From a virus, in IMG/VR virus record IMGVR_UViG_3300025853_000790, positions 1 to 21,476 of that record: a stretch of 21,476 bases of DNA; one strand, given 5' to 3'. The translations under genes were made by a program, and so were the position numbers. This document shows positions 1 to 7,940 of this stretch, one piece after another; within the stretch, counting starts at the first letter, position 1, and each line of letters opens with the position of its first letter. Below the pieces are notes generated by a model that had not been told where the DNA came from, searched no databases, and saw only the letters and a list, made by a program, of their open reading frames with translations.

Positions 1-12
1 ATTACATGCCAT
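1..12 (-). CDS. Probable first codons of a further late gene (cut by window edge)
   Basis: On the minus strand, 13 nt after the stop codon of the 1267-aa fibre gene, an ATG opens a frame reading Met-Ala-Cys-Asn before the window ends. It is preceded by an A-rich leader like those of the other genes here, and the Cys near the N-terminus fits the Cys-rich fibre neighbours. Only four codons are visible, so the product cannot be named; this is a positional inference. Confidence 0.35.
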
Positions 13-25
13 TTTTTATATTGTT

Positions 26-3000
26 TTAAGGTGTACAAGTTGTACAATCTGCGTGAGTTGAAACAACTGTTATTGAAGAAATATCTAAACCAACTACTTG
101 CTGGCTAATAACAGTAATACATCTATCTTGACCGGTTAACCAGTCATCAGAACCACCTGGTAAGAAGTCCGGACCTGTATTTGTTAATTTGTAAACATTA
201 CCGGGAATGACTGCGCCAGTAACACCAAACTCTACATCATAGAAGTAACCTGAAGTACAATCTTGTACTCTAAATTGTGTTGATGAAACTTCACAACCAG
301 CTACAACACCCCCTACATTAGAATATGTAAATGATGCTACACCTAAACCATAACCAATCACATGAAAATACTGAACTAAACCAGTTGAATTATCAATTGC
401 TGCAACTTCATATGTAGTATTTACTACAGGATATGGTGCACCTCCAGTATACTCAATAAGTTCTGTTAAGCCAGTATCACATTTAATTACTTTGATAAGC
501 AATGTACCTGTTGGTGATGCGGGATATGACCCAGTAGAATCTTGTGCCGCTAAAGATATTTGATTTATAAACTGTTCATCATTACCTGCTGCTATGTCAG
601 TTATAGTATTTGTTTTAAGTAGGTTGTCTACGTACATGACGTATCCATAATCATATAAAGGAACTAAGATGTTACCACCTGTTGTTAATGCACCTTGATA
701 TGGATTTGTGGCAGATGGTACTAAACCTTGCAGTAAATATCCTGTAATATCTACAGCTGTTTGAATACCATATTCATTTGGAGGAATCATTTCTCCAACA
801 TATGCAGCGGTTGATTGCAATATACTAGCCGCATCAGCAGTAGCAGAAAACTGTACAGTTAATGGATAATATACAGCACTAAAACCATCAGGATATTGTG
901 GATTAACAATTCCTAAACCAGTAGCCCAAGTAGATGTATTTGTTCCATTTACAGCATCATATAATGCATCAAAGTCTTCTTGGTATTCTGTTCTTGGCTG
1001 TGCTGTTAAACCAGAACCAAATCCTGAAGCCAAAGAAGCATCGTGATATTCTGCATTAGAGTCATTGCTAAAACTTAGAATAAACACACTATTTTTATAG
1101 ATAGGTGCGCCACCAGTCCAAGATGTTGGCAACACTTGTAAAGCTGTCCATGCTGGGTCAGCACTTAAATTAGCACTTACACCATCATCAACAATTGCTT
1201 TCTGATACCCTAACCAACGTTTACTTGTAGTAGGTATAAAATACAAAGTTCCCGTAAAACCCCAGTCAATAAACCATTGGGTTGTCACTATAAGTAAACC
1301 TGCTTTTATATCTGCACCTTCCGCTGGTGTGTAAGAGTTAGTATCTATAAATGCAAATACAGCCTGATTTTGATAATTAAGTTTCACTTTATCAGGTATA
1401 ATTTGTATTTGTATTGTAGCAGTTAAACTTTCACAATCTCCAATTACTTGAGGAATTATTTCTGCTGTAAATGTATCCGCATAACTATTTGATGAAGATA
1501 TATGTGTATATGTAAACTGATTACTACCCGTAGAGGCTTGTGTAAGTGTACCATTTGTAGTTGGCTGACTTACATTTATTGTAGGTATTCCATTGCCTAA
1601 AACATAAGGCAATGAAAAACTTACAGAATTACCCTCTTGGCAGAATAGTCTAATAGAATCAGTGAGTAAAAACGCAGGACATGAACAACATTCTACAATT
1701 GTTGTAACACCTGAAGCTTGGGTCCATCCAGCATAAATGTAAATAGTTACACCTGCTCTTACATATTGTTTTATGAAAAACCAGTAGGAATCTACACCTC
1801 CAGTAAATACATTATAGTTAGTGCCTTCACATTCTAAAAATTGCTGTGCTACTTGAACACCTGCAGGACATGCACTTGATATTGAATCATACTGACAATC
1901 ACTTGGGCTTTGTATAAACTGCCATTGATCAGTTATAAAGTCATATCTAATAATTACATATTGACTTGTTGTAGAAGCACAGTTAGTAATGAGTCTTATG
2001 TAAAGAACTCCTGAAGTTACCCCTGTAGAATACACTAGCCCTGCACCAGGGGTAACTGAATTTGGTAGTAAATAGCTAATGCCATCAATACTATAATCAA
2101 TAGTTACACTTAAACCTGGAGAAGTACCATATGCTAAATCATATGTTACATCACCTGTAAGTTCATTAATAGAGTAGTTGCTAAAAATAGGTGCATAACA
2201 AGTGGGTACTGCGGGTGTTCCTACAACAATACTTTTACTATCCGGATTGTAATAATACTCAGTTTCTATTGCCCCGCTAAATGTGTATCCTAAATAAATA
2301 TCATTAGAACCTGCAGTTCCTGTAAGGGTTACAATTTCATTGTTACAAATAATACCACTTGTTTGAAATGCTACAGGTGTACATACTTTAGGAACGCCAT
2401 TACTTGTTATTGTTACAACAATGTTATAATTAGTACCTGAAGCTAAAGATGAAAAAGTTTCTGTAATTGTAAACCCAGGAGAGTTTAAAGTTGTTGTGCC
2501 TGCTATTGCTGATGTTGATGCGTCAACTATATCAATTTTATAAGACACGCCTGTACCTAAAACATTTGTAAATGTTACTGTAACTTCTGATTCTGTTATG
2601 GCTGAAGCTGCAATATTTGTTGGGCATAATGTTTCTAAAGGAATAATTATGCTTTGCTTTTCTTGGCATTGATTAGTGCCATCTGTACCACAAAAATCAA
2701 CTTGTACAGTAATTGAGTTGTTTACATTCAAAGTTGATAAATTGATATTTGCACCAGTTGGCTCATTTTGCAATGAAGCAATATTTACACCTTGATTTAT
2801 CTCATTACCTAGAGAGTCTATAATTTTAACATTTGTAGATCCTCCGCAGTCAGAATATGATGCTGGCCATGATGTTGATGTAAAGTTCAAATTTAGTGTA
2901 ACAGGAACACCAGAACCATCTGAAATAATGTTATATGTAAATCCATTTGTTAAGCCAGAACATCCTGTATCAATAAAATTATCCTGTATATCTTTAAGTG

Positions 3001-3829
3001 CAGAATATAAATCATTTAAAACAATCCACTGATCTTTATGCGATTGAGATAAGTTAGCAGGTGCATTTACCCATGCTGATAAAGAACCAAAAGTTCCAGG
3101 ACCTGATAATCTTTCTGTTGTTCCAAATATTCCTTGTAAAGCTATTGAGTTATAAATGTCTTGTGGCGTACCTACACTTGTTTTAAATGTGCAATAATCT
3201 TTTTCTATTGCTAAAAGAAGTGTAGAAACCAAAACTGTATCACCTGGAAATAAACAACTAGATACAACTTCAGTAATTACATCCTTTTGGGGTTTACATG
3301 GTAAGACACAATTTTCAAGTATACCTATTCTTGTTTCAAAGTTTTCTATAGCTCCATTAATTAAAACTATGCTATTTTGTATACCACAAATTTCATTGGC
3401 TAAGTAAACTACAAATTCATTGATAGGAAGCTCAGTAACGGGATTGCCAAATTCATCATTGTAATATAAACATTCAGGTAATAAAAGATTACCATCAGCA
3501 GCTACCCTTCTTTCTGAAACATTAAGATTATTTGTAGTTCCTGTAGATGACTCACATGCTTGTGTTATAATTGCATTTAAAACATCAACCAATGGTGTAG
3601 ATGCATCTATACCTGGTATACAATTAGGATTTAAACCTGTTAAATCAGGGTTACATTCACATGTTGCATCTATTAAGGCACAAAGTTCTGTAGCTAACTT
3701 ACCAACTACATCACTTACTGTATCTCCATTACATAGATTTATACACTCTATATCTGGACCTTGCCATATCACACAATTAGATGATATTGGTGTACAAGGT
3801 AGATTTTTTCCGTTATTTGTAGGTAACAT
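26..3829 (-). CDS. Large multidomain tail fibre / adhesin-like structural protein
   Basis: This 1267-aa protein is most likely a virion surface fibre or baseplate adhesin. The N-terminal ~180 residues contain a Cys-rich segment (around CVIWQGPDI, residues 19-27) that I associate with structural proteins of Bacteroidota phages and that may attach the fibre to the particle. A fibronectin-III-like beta domain spans about 400-490, and a second Ig/cadherin-like beta segment with a TNGTL...FTYTH pattern spans about 730-815. Residues about 820-1035 form an alternating hydrophobic-strand/helix region starting near AFIDTNS that resembles a von Willebrand A-type Rossmann domain. The C-terminus is beta-rich and ends in a CTTC motif. 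Many Cys residues suggest disulfides or metal sites. No signal peptide or membrane segment is seen, as expected for a virion protein. It starts 17 nt after the 82-aa gene and is the last full gene in the operon as seen here. Host receptor binding is inferred from domain types, size and position. Confidence 0.7.
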   Translation of the reverse strand: MLPTNNGKNLPCTPISSNCVIWQGPDIECINLCNGDTVSDVVGKLATELCALIDATCECNPDLTGLNPNCIPGIDASTPLVDVLNAIITQACESSTGTTNNLNVSERRVAADGNLLLPECLYYNDEFGNPVTELPINEFVVYLANEICGIQNSIVLINGAIENFETRIGILENCVLPCKPQKDVITEVVSSCLFPGDTVLVSTLLLAIEKDYCTFKTSVGTPQDIYNSIALQGIFGTTERLSGPGTFGSLSAWVNAPANLSQSHKDQWIVLNDLYSALKDIQDNFIDTGCSGLTNGFTYNIISDGSGVPVTLNLNFTSTSWPASYSDCGGSTNVKIIDSLGNEINQGVNIASLQNEPTGANINLSTLNVNNSITVQVDFCGTDGTNQCQEKQSIIIPLETLCPTNIAASAITESEVTVTFTNVLGTGVSYKIDIVDASTSAIAGTTTLNSPGFTITETFSSLASGTNYNIVVTITSNGVPKVCTPVAFQTSGIICNNEIVTLTGTAGSNDIYLGYTFSGAIETEYYYNPDSKSIVVGTPAVPTCYAPIFSNYSINELTGDVTYDLAYGTSPGLSVTIDYSIDGISYLLPNSVTPGAGLVYSTGVTSGVLYIRLITNCASTTSQYVIIRYDFITDQWQFIQSPSDCQYDSISSACPAGVQVAQQFLECEGTNYNVFTGGVDSYWFFIKQYVRAGVTIYIYAGWTQASGVTTIVECCSCPAFLLTDSIRLFCQEGNSVSFSLPYVLGNGIPTINVSQPTTNGTLTQASTGSNQFTYTHISSSNSYADTFTAEIIPQVIGDCESLTATIQIQIIPDKVKLNYQNQAVFAFIDTNSYTPAEGADIKAGLLIVTTQWFIDWGFTGTLYFIPTTSKRWLGYQKAIVDDGVSANLSADPAWTALQVLPTSWTGGAPIYKNSVFILSFSNDSNAEYHDASLASGFGSGLTAQPRTEYQEDFDALYDAVNGTNTSTWATGLGIVNPQYPDGFSAVYYPLTVQFSATADAASILQSTAAYVGEMIPPNEYGIQTAVDITGYLLQGLVPSATNPYQGALTTGGNILVPLYDYGYVMYVDNLLKTNTITDIAAGNDEQFINQISLAAQDSTGSYPASPTGTLLIKVIKCDTGLTELIEYTGGAPYPVVNTTYEVAAIDNSTGLVQYFHVIGYGLGVASFTYSNVGGVVAGCEVSSTQFRVQDCTSGYFYDVEFGVTGAVIPGNVYKLTNTGPDFLPGGSDDWLTGQDRCITVISQQVVGLDISSITVVSTHADCTTCTP

Positions 3830-3845
3830 ATATATTTTATTTATT

Positions 3846-4094
3846 CTATGGTGTTATTAAATCAGGTAAAGACCAATCTGATGAAGATAAAAATACAATA
3901 ATTTCTTCATATGTATATTCTATATACTTCTGTAATTCAGGATAATTGTTTGTATCACCAGTTGGTAACTTAATTACCGCCCATAAACCATCATATCTTT
4001 TTCTAATTAATGATCCCTCTACTGCATAATTGATAATAGCATCAATGTCAGGATCAGCAACTTCTACAGCAAAATATCTATTTTGTACGGCCAT
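3846..4094 (-). CDS. Small acidic protein of unknown function in the fibre module
   Basis: An 82-aa acidic protein with no recognised family. It reads as a compact alpha/beta domain: an N-terminal strand (RYFAVEVAD), a helix (DIDAIINYAV), a strand pair around SLIRKRYDGLWAVIKL and a final helix (ELQKYIEYTYEEIIVFL). There is no signal peptide, membrane segment or Cys. It lies 2 nt after the LamG-like gene and 16 nt before the large fibre gene, so it is surely co-translated with them. A fibre assembly chaperone, adaptor or small baseplate component would fit the position, but nothing in the sequence decides between these. Confidence 0.75.
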   Translation of the reverse strand: MAVQNRYFAVEVADPDIDAIINYAVEGSLIRKRYDGLWAVIKLPTGDTNNYPELQKYIEYTYEEIIVFLSSSDWSLPDLITP

Positions 4095-4096
4095 AA

Positions 4097-5113
4097 TTAT
4101 TCAGGACATATGTTTAGTAAATCAATTTGTTCCATAGCTGTGTTAGACACAAAATTCACAGATTGTGATGATTCAGGAACATTAAAGTCAACACCGTTCC
4201 ATACAGAGTTGTACATTTGTAAATCCATTTTCACATTAGCACTTTGCACTGGTGTAGTCAATCTCACACCGCTATTATACTCATTTGTAATATCTGTAGG
4301 TGAAAGTGCTATATTCCAACCCCTTAAAGAATGTGCTACAAACTGAGAATAAATGGCTCTTAATTCAGGATTAGGTGGTATTATACTAGCAACTCTATAT
4401 CTAGTATTTAAACCTTGAACAGAAGCAGTTAAAGTATTTCTATATACTATATTACTTATTAATGTGCCATTTACATATGTCAATGTATTATTTGCATCAA
4501 CACCGTCTGTTGTAATAGTAACATTATACCACTGACCTGTAACAAAAGGAAAAGGAGCTAAAGTAATAATAGAATTGGTTTGCCCTCCATCTGATAGCTG
4601 ATACCAAATGCTTGAATTATTTAAAACACCAAATATAATACCCGTGCCTGAAGTAAAATCATACTTAGAAAGAAACACTACTTCTTTTATAACAGAAGCA
4701 GGCTGTGTCCATTGAATCCAAAATGATAAAGAATGGCTATTATTATAATCTATGAAATTATAAATTGCAGGATTTAAAGTTGTGTCAAATGAAATGTCTT
4801 CATCTACACCATCAAACTCTAAACTTCTACATTGTTCAACAGGAATTACAGGAGTATTGTCAGGTGGCGTTGGTGTTGGCTCAACAGGTGGGTTATCACA
4901 ATCAACTATTGTAATATCTAAGCCTTCTGTAGGCTCAAGAGCATCATCATATTCTTTCTGGTCTTGGTAATCACAAAGATATTTCTTCCACTTTATTTCT
5001 TCAATGTCAGCATCACAACAAGGAGTTAATCCAAATCTTTTAGATTGAAAATCTTTATAGACTAAATTTGCAAATCTTTGTTCTGTTTGAATTTTCTTTT
5101 CTAAGCTAAACAT
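4097..5113 (-). CDS. LamG/concanavalin-like lectin-fold structural protein
   Basis: A 338-aa protein built of three parts. Residues 1-70 are a mixed charged region with a CC pair (residues 32-33) that probably docks it to the particle. Residues about 75-92 are a Pro/Thr-rich linker. Residues about 95-300 have the pattern of a laminin-G/concanavalin-like jelly roll: an opening strand with SLEFDGVDE, a central SHSLSFWIQW strand, GQWYNVTIT and a late TLTYVNGTLI hairpin. Such domains bind sugars or proteins and are common in phage fibres and tail-tip proteins. The gene sits between a small zinc-ribbon gene and an 82-aa gene in the fibre module, which supports a cell-surface glycan-binding role. 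Whether it is on the mature virion is inferred. Confidence 0.72.
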   Translation of the reverse strand: MFSLEKKIQTEQRFANLVYKDFQSKRFGLTPCCDADIEEIKWKKYLCDYQDQKEYDDALEPTEGLDITIVDCDNPPVEPTPTPPDNTPVIPVEQCRSLEFDGVDEDISFDTTLNPAIYNFIDYNNSHSLSFWIQWTQPASVIKEVVFLSKYDFTSGTGIIFGVLNNSSIWYQLSDGGQTNSIITLAPFPFVTGQWYNVTITTDGVDANNTLTYVNGTLISNIVYRNTLTASVQGLNTRYRVASIIPPNPELRAIYSQFVAHSLRGWNIALSPTDITNEYNSGVRLTTPVQSANVKMDLQMYNSVWNGVDFNVPESSQSVNFVSNTAMEQIDLLNICPE

Positions 5114-5171
5114 TATCTCACTTGTTTATTTGCTCTATTTATAAGTTGTGTGAGAGAATCATACCTCTTCA

Positions 5172-5303
5172 CTACTTTTTTTTTTGATTGTTAGACTTTG
5201 TAAGACATGATTTATGTACTGTCTGACCTTGATTATTTCTTGTTTTTTGACAACCGCAGGTTATTGGTCTACCACAATGACTGCAGTTTATATACTTTGA
5301 CAT
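5172..5303 (-). CDS. 43-aa zinc-ribbon-like protein
   Basis: A short gene read directly from the minus strand. The protein has a CSHCG knuckle (Cys7, Cys10), then CGC (Cys16, Cys18), then HKSC (His32, Cys33), followed by a Lys-rich tail. This spacing is typical of a small zinc-binding treble-clef or ribbon. It starts 12 nt after the 184-aa gene and lies in a 202-nt gap that otherwise holds nothing. A run of ten A at 5176-5185 lies in the last codons, so the position of its C-terminus depends on the true length of that run or on slippage there. The partner and substrate are unknown; a DNA-, RNA- or virion-assembly role is possible. Confidence 0.6.
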   Translation of the reverse strand: MSKYINCSHCGRPITCGCQKTRNNQGQTVHKSCLTKSNNQKKK

Positions 5304-5315
5304 AGTTGTTGGTTT

Positions 5316-5870
5316 TTATATGCAAGTACCATATGTGCAAGATATCTTATGCAATCTTTTATATGCATAGTTATAGATATCCATGCCCTTACCAGGGCTG
5401 CCACAATATTCAACATTTGATATTGCAGCATCAATCAATAGCTTAATATATTCAAGCTCATTAAACAAGTCTTTTCTCTCGCTATGTGGCTCACAGTCAT
5501 TAACATTTAAGTCACATAAAACTTGATAGTAAAGATTTGTAATGTTAGTTACACGCAAATGATTATACTCTACGTATACCTTATCATTTGGAGCAACACT
5601 ATACCTTAATACATATACACCATCTGGAATAGATCCTAATGTATTACCACAATCATCCAACTGTAGATTTAGATTGCATGCTGTTATATTAATGGAAAAT
5701 CCCTTTTGTAAATTAAACAAAATGGGAGAGTTAAACCCCGGAGGAGTAATTAACAATTCAGGACAGTCTACAGGAAGGTTGTCAGTATATACACTATTAT
5801 CTGTAATGGTCATAAGACCACAGTTAGTATTTAATGGTACTTCAAGACTTAAAATATGTTTTTCTGCCAT
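5316..5870 (-). CDS. Cys-rich beta-domain structural protein (tail/fibre region)
   Basis: A 184-aa protein without a firm family assignment. The first ~120 residues are beta-strand-rich with repeated short strands (HILSLEVPL, FSINITACNL, DGVYVLRYSV, KVYVEYNHLRV), like a small beta-sandwich. The last ~60 residues are predicted helical (DLFNELEYIKLLIDAAI, MDIYNYAYKRLHKI) and end in Cys-Thr-Tyr-Gly-Thr-Cys. Nine Cys residues are spread through the chain, many with Asp/Asn neighbours, matching the Cys-rich style of the downstream fibre proteins. It is the first gene after a hairpin terminator and opens the fibre module. An adaptor between the tail and fibres is a reasonable guess; no enzymatic motif is seen. 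Confidence 0.7.
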   Translation of the reverse strand: MAEKHILSLEVPLNTNCGLMTITDNSVYTDNLPVDCPELLITPPGFNSPILFNLQKGFSINITACNLNLQLDDCGNTLGSIPDGVYVLRYSVAPNDKVYVEYNHLRVTNITNLYYQVLCDLNVNDCEPHSERKDLFNELEYIKLLIDAAISNVEYCGSPGKGMDIYNYAYKRLHKISCTYGTCI

Positions 5871-5878
5871 AACTAAAT

Positions 5879-5914
5879 AGAAAAAGAAAAGGTAAGAAAA
5901 TTCCTACCTTTTCT
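5879..5914 (-). terminator. Rho-independent terminator behind the 511-aa structural gene
   Basis: A perfect 10-bp inverted repeat (5885-5894 with 5905-5914, arms AGAAAAGGTA/TACCTTTTCT) with a 10-nt loop lies just after the 511-aa gene's stop codon at 5923. On the minus strand it is followed at once by a run of five T and more T-rich sequence. It lies between that gene and the ATG of the 184-aa gene at 5870. It probably ends or thins transcription between the structural block and the fibre module. Confidence 0.7.
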
Positions 5915-5922
5915 AATTAGTT

Positions 5923-7458
5923 TTATAATTGATCTACATCAGGAACAAATGCAACAGGATTACCAAATGGTGTGCCGCATACAGTTTCTAATTGAGCAAA
6001 CAAATCATCCATTGCATCCAAAACCACTGTGTTTTCAGCACCGGTTCCATCTAAACAAGGAACAAAAAACTGATAAACATATTGGTCATTGTCGAATGTA
6101 CCCGTTGGATTATTTAGCCTTGGAATGCTATGTTGAATGTAATATACTTTATAAAGTGCATTTCTTTGAACTGCAGCTTTAATAGCATCAAAACCTTCAA
6201 TTTCTCTAATTCTAACTGAATCAGAAGCTCCCTGGTGGTAAGGACTCTGTAGATATCTTTCGTGTAACAAAATATGTCTTAACACAGTCTCACCATGAGT
6301 TTGTGCCATAACACCTTCAGTTCTTGTTGTAGAACCACACTCATTACAAGGATCACCCGTCTCATCTAAGATAGATGCATATAATTGAACAGGCTCCATT
6401 TCATAATGATCTCTAGTATCAAAAGAACAATCACCAAATTGTGTATCTACATAAGAACCTTCTAAGGTCAAAGCAGCAGTTACTTGGTCAGTTACAGGAT
6501 CTGTAGAAGGTGTATATGTTCCATCAAGAACTTGTTCAATAGAGTATACAGTAGGAGTACCACCTACAGTAACAGTTATACCAGCAGCAGCTAAAGTTGC
6601 AATATCAAATGTAACATCCTCAGCAGGAGAAGCACCACCTAAAGCAGTTCCTAACACTGTAAGAGTTTCACCAACAACATATCCAGTAGCAGCACCAGCA
6701 GCAAAATCAAAAGCAACGCTTTCAATAGTTCCAGCTGCATTGATAACAACAGTTACAGTTGCTCCTGTACCAGCACCCGAAGAAGAAGTGGCAACAGCAC
6801 TAAATGTTGTACTAGGAGTATATGCAGTAGCAGTTCCAGAAATATTTTCTAAAGTTCCTGGCACACCTGCACCTTGCCCTTCTCTAACAAATGGTGTAAT
6901 AATAGGATCTTCTAAAAGCATTGCGGCAGCTTTAGCAAGTGCTACAGCAGGATCAAGAAACTCTTGTCCATCTACACAACAAATACCAGGTAGGTTGTTG
7001 TTGAGTGCAGCAGATCCAGAGCTATCACCAATTGCATATGCATTGTGGTTTAAGAAACGTAGTGCTGGAGAACCTTTAACATCTACACGTAAGTAGAAAA
7101 GATCACCACAAGGAGCGCATGTTTCATCAACATTAATAGTAACAGTTGATGCTTGTGCATCTTGACATACAGAAGACCATAGTCTAGTTACATATCTTGG
7201 ATTAATACCTTTAGTTTTTACAGATTCTTGATATCCACCATGAGTACCAATTTTGTCATTAGGCATATAGCTTCCCTGTGCAATATAAAAGAGATTATTT
7301 GCAGGAGTAGTTGACAATGCAGCAGGGTTTTGTCCTACCCATGAGCCATCTACAACGCCTAATTGACCTTCTGTTAAATCTGAAGTTGTTTGACCTGTTA
7401 AATTTACAACAGAATCAACCAAAAAGCTTTTACAAAAAGCGTGATTAAAATAAGCCAT
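5923..7458 (-). CDS. Structural protein with an inserted Ala/Gly/Thr-rich beta domain (tail or neck component)
   Basis: A 511-aa protein that I cannot name precisely; a major tail or neck structural component is the best reading. Two conserved-looking halves (residues 1-200 and about 330-511) flank an insert of about 130 residues. The halves contain Cys pairs (CAPCG, CNECG) and a C-terminal helix (LDAMDDLFAQLETV). The insert (around GTGATVTVVI and GYVVGETLTV) resembles the GYxVGDxLTV-type beta modules found in many phage structural proteins. It is richer in Ala, Gly and Thr, and higher in GC, than the rest. The gene has an AT-only leader of about 50 nt after the Dps-like gene and is followed by a strong hairpin terminator, which suggests high expression. 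A tail tube, sheath-like or sleeve protein would fit, but no motif proves it. Confidence 0.7.
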   Translation of the reverse strand: MAYFNHAFCKSFLVDSVVNLTGQTTSDLTEGQLGVVDGSWVGQNPAALSTTPANNLFYIAQGSYMPNDKIGTHGGYQESVKTKGINPRYVTRLWSSVCQDAQASTVTINVDETCAPCGDLFYLRVDVKGSPALRFLNHNAYAIGDSSGSAALNNNLPGICCVDGQEFLDPAVALAKAAAMLLEDPIITPFVREGQGAGVPGTLENISGTATAYTPSTTFSAVATSSSGAGTGATVTVVINAAGTIESVAFDFAAGAATGYVVGETLTVLGTALGGASPAEDVTFDIATLAAAGITVTVGGTPTVYSIEQVLDGTYTPSTDPVTDQVTAALTLEGSYVDTQFGDCSFDTRDHYEMEPVQLYASILDETGDPCNECGSTTRTEGVMAQTHGETVLRHILLHERYLQSPYHQGASDSVRIREIEGFDAIKAAVQRNALYKVYYIQHSIPRLNNPTGTFDNDQYVYQFFVPCLDGTGAENTVVLDAMDDLFAQLETVCGTPFGNPVAFVPDVDQL

Positions 7459-7508
7459 TTTAAAAAAATTTTAGAAATAAATAATAAATAATATAATTCT
7501 TTTTTCCA

Positions 7509-7940
7509 TTAACTCAAAAATATAAGTTTATATTTTGCTGAATTAATAGAATCTTTAACCAAATCTAATTGATTAACAATTTCTGAATGCGGCATTATAC
7601 TTTGTAGTTCAGTGACAGCTTCAGATATATGTCTCATATATTGAACTGCCTCTTCTACATTTTTTAAGTATGTTGGCATTTTTACATTGCAATCTAATAA
7701 AACTTCGCATGCTCCTTGATAACCTTCAGCAATGTCATCTGCTAATTTAGGTAGAGACTCATATAAGTCACCAAGAGCTTTATGTTGAGCATATGAACCA
7801 GGACCATTAACATGTAAATGCAATTTGTGGAAGCTTGTTGCAGCATTCATCAATTCTTGCACTAACAGTGATGTCATTTCATCTACTCTACCTCTTCTTT
7901 TAAGAGGTTGTTTACCTTGTTTTTTTAATGTTCTTTCCAT
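7509..7940 (-). CDS. Dps-like ferritin-fold protein with complete ferroxidase ligand pattern
   Basis: A 143-aa all-helical protein. Residues His41, His53, Asp68 and Glu72 reproduce the spacing H-x11-H-x14-D-x3-E that forms the inter-subunit ferroxidase site of Dps proteins (His51, His63, Asp78, Glu82 in E. coli Dps). The surrounding HLHVNGPGSYAQH also matches the Dps pattern H-x4-G...H. The first 18 residues are strongly basic (KK, K, KRRGR), like the DNA-binding tail of some Dps proteins. Dps family members oxidise Fe(II) with peroxide, store iron and may coat DNA. The chain is shorter than host Dps (about 167 aa) but has room for four helices. It begins with a TAATG overlap on the connector-like gene and lies inside the virion cassette, so it may be packaged or be a structural protein that kept a metal site. 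Ferritin-like domains of unknown function are known in phages; the role here is inferred. Confidence 0.75.
   Translation of the reverse strand: MERTLKKQGKQPLKRRGRVDEMTSLLVQELMNAATSFHKLHLHVNGPGSYAQHKALGDLYESLPKLADDIAEGYQGACEVLLDCNVKMPTYLKNVEEAVQYMRHISEAVTELQSIMPHSEIVNQLDLVKDSINSAKYKLIFLS

Noticed and set aside
6740-7096. Plus-strand open frame of 118 codons
   Set aside because: It is antisense to the 511-aa structural gene, mostly within its repetitive Ala/Gly/Thr-rich insert, and low in complexity. No plus-strand gene is otherwise supported.
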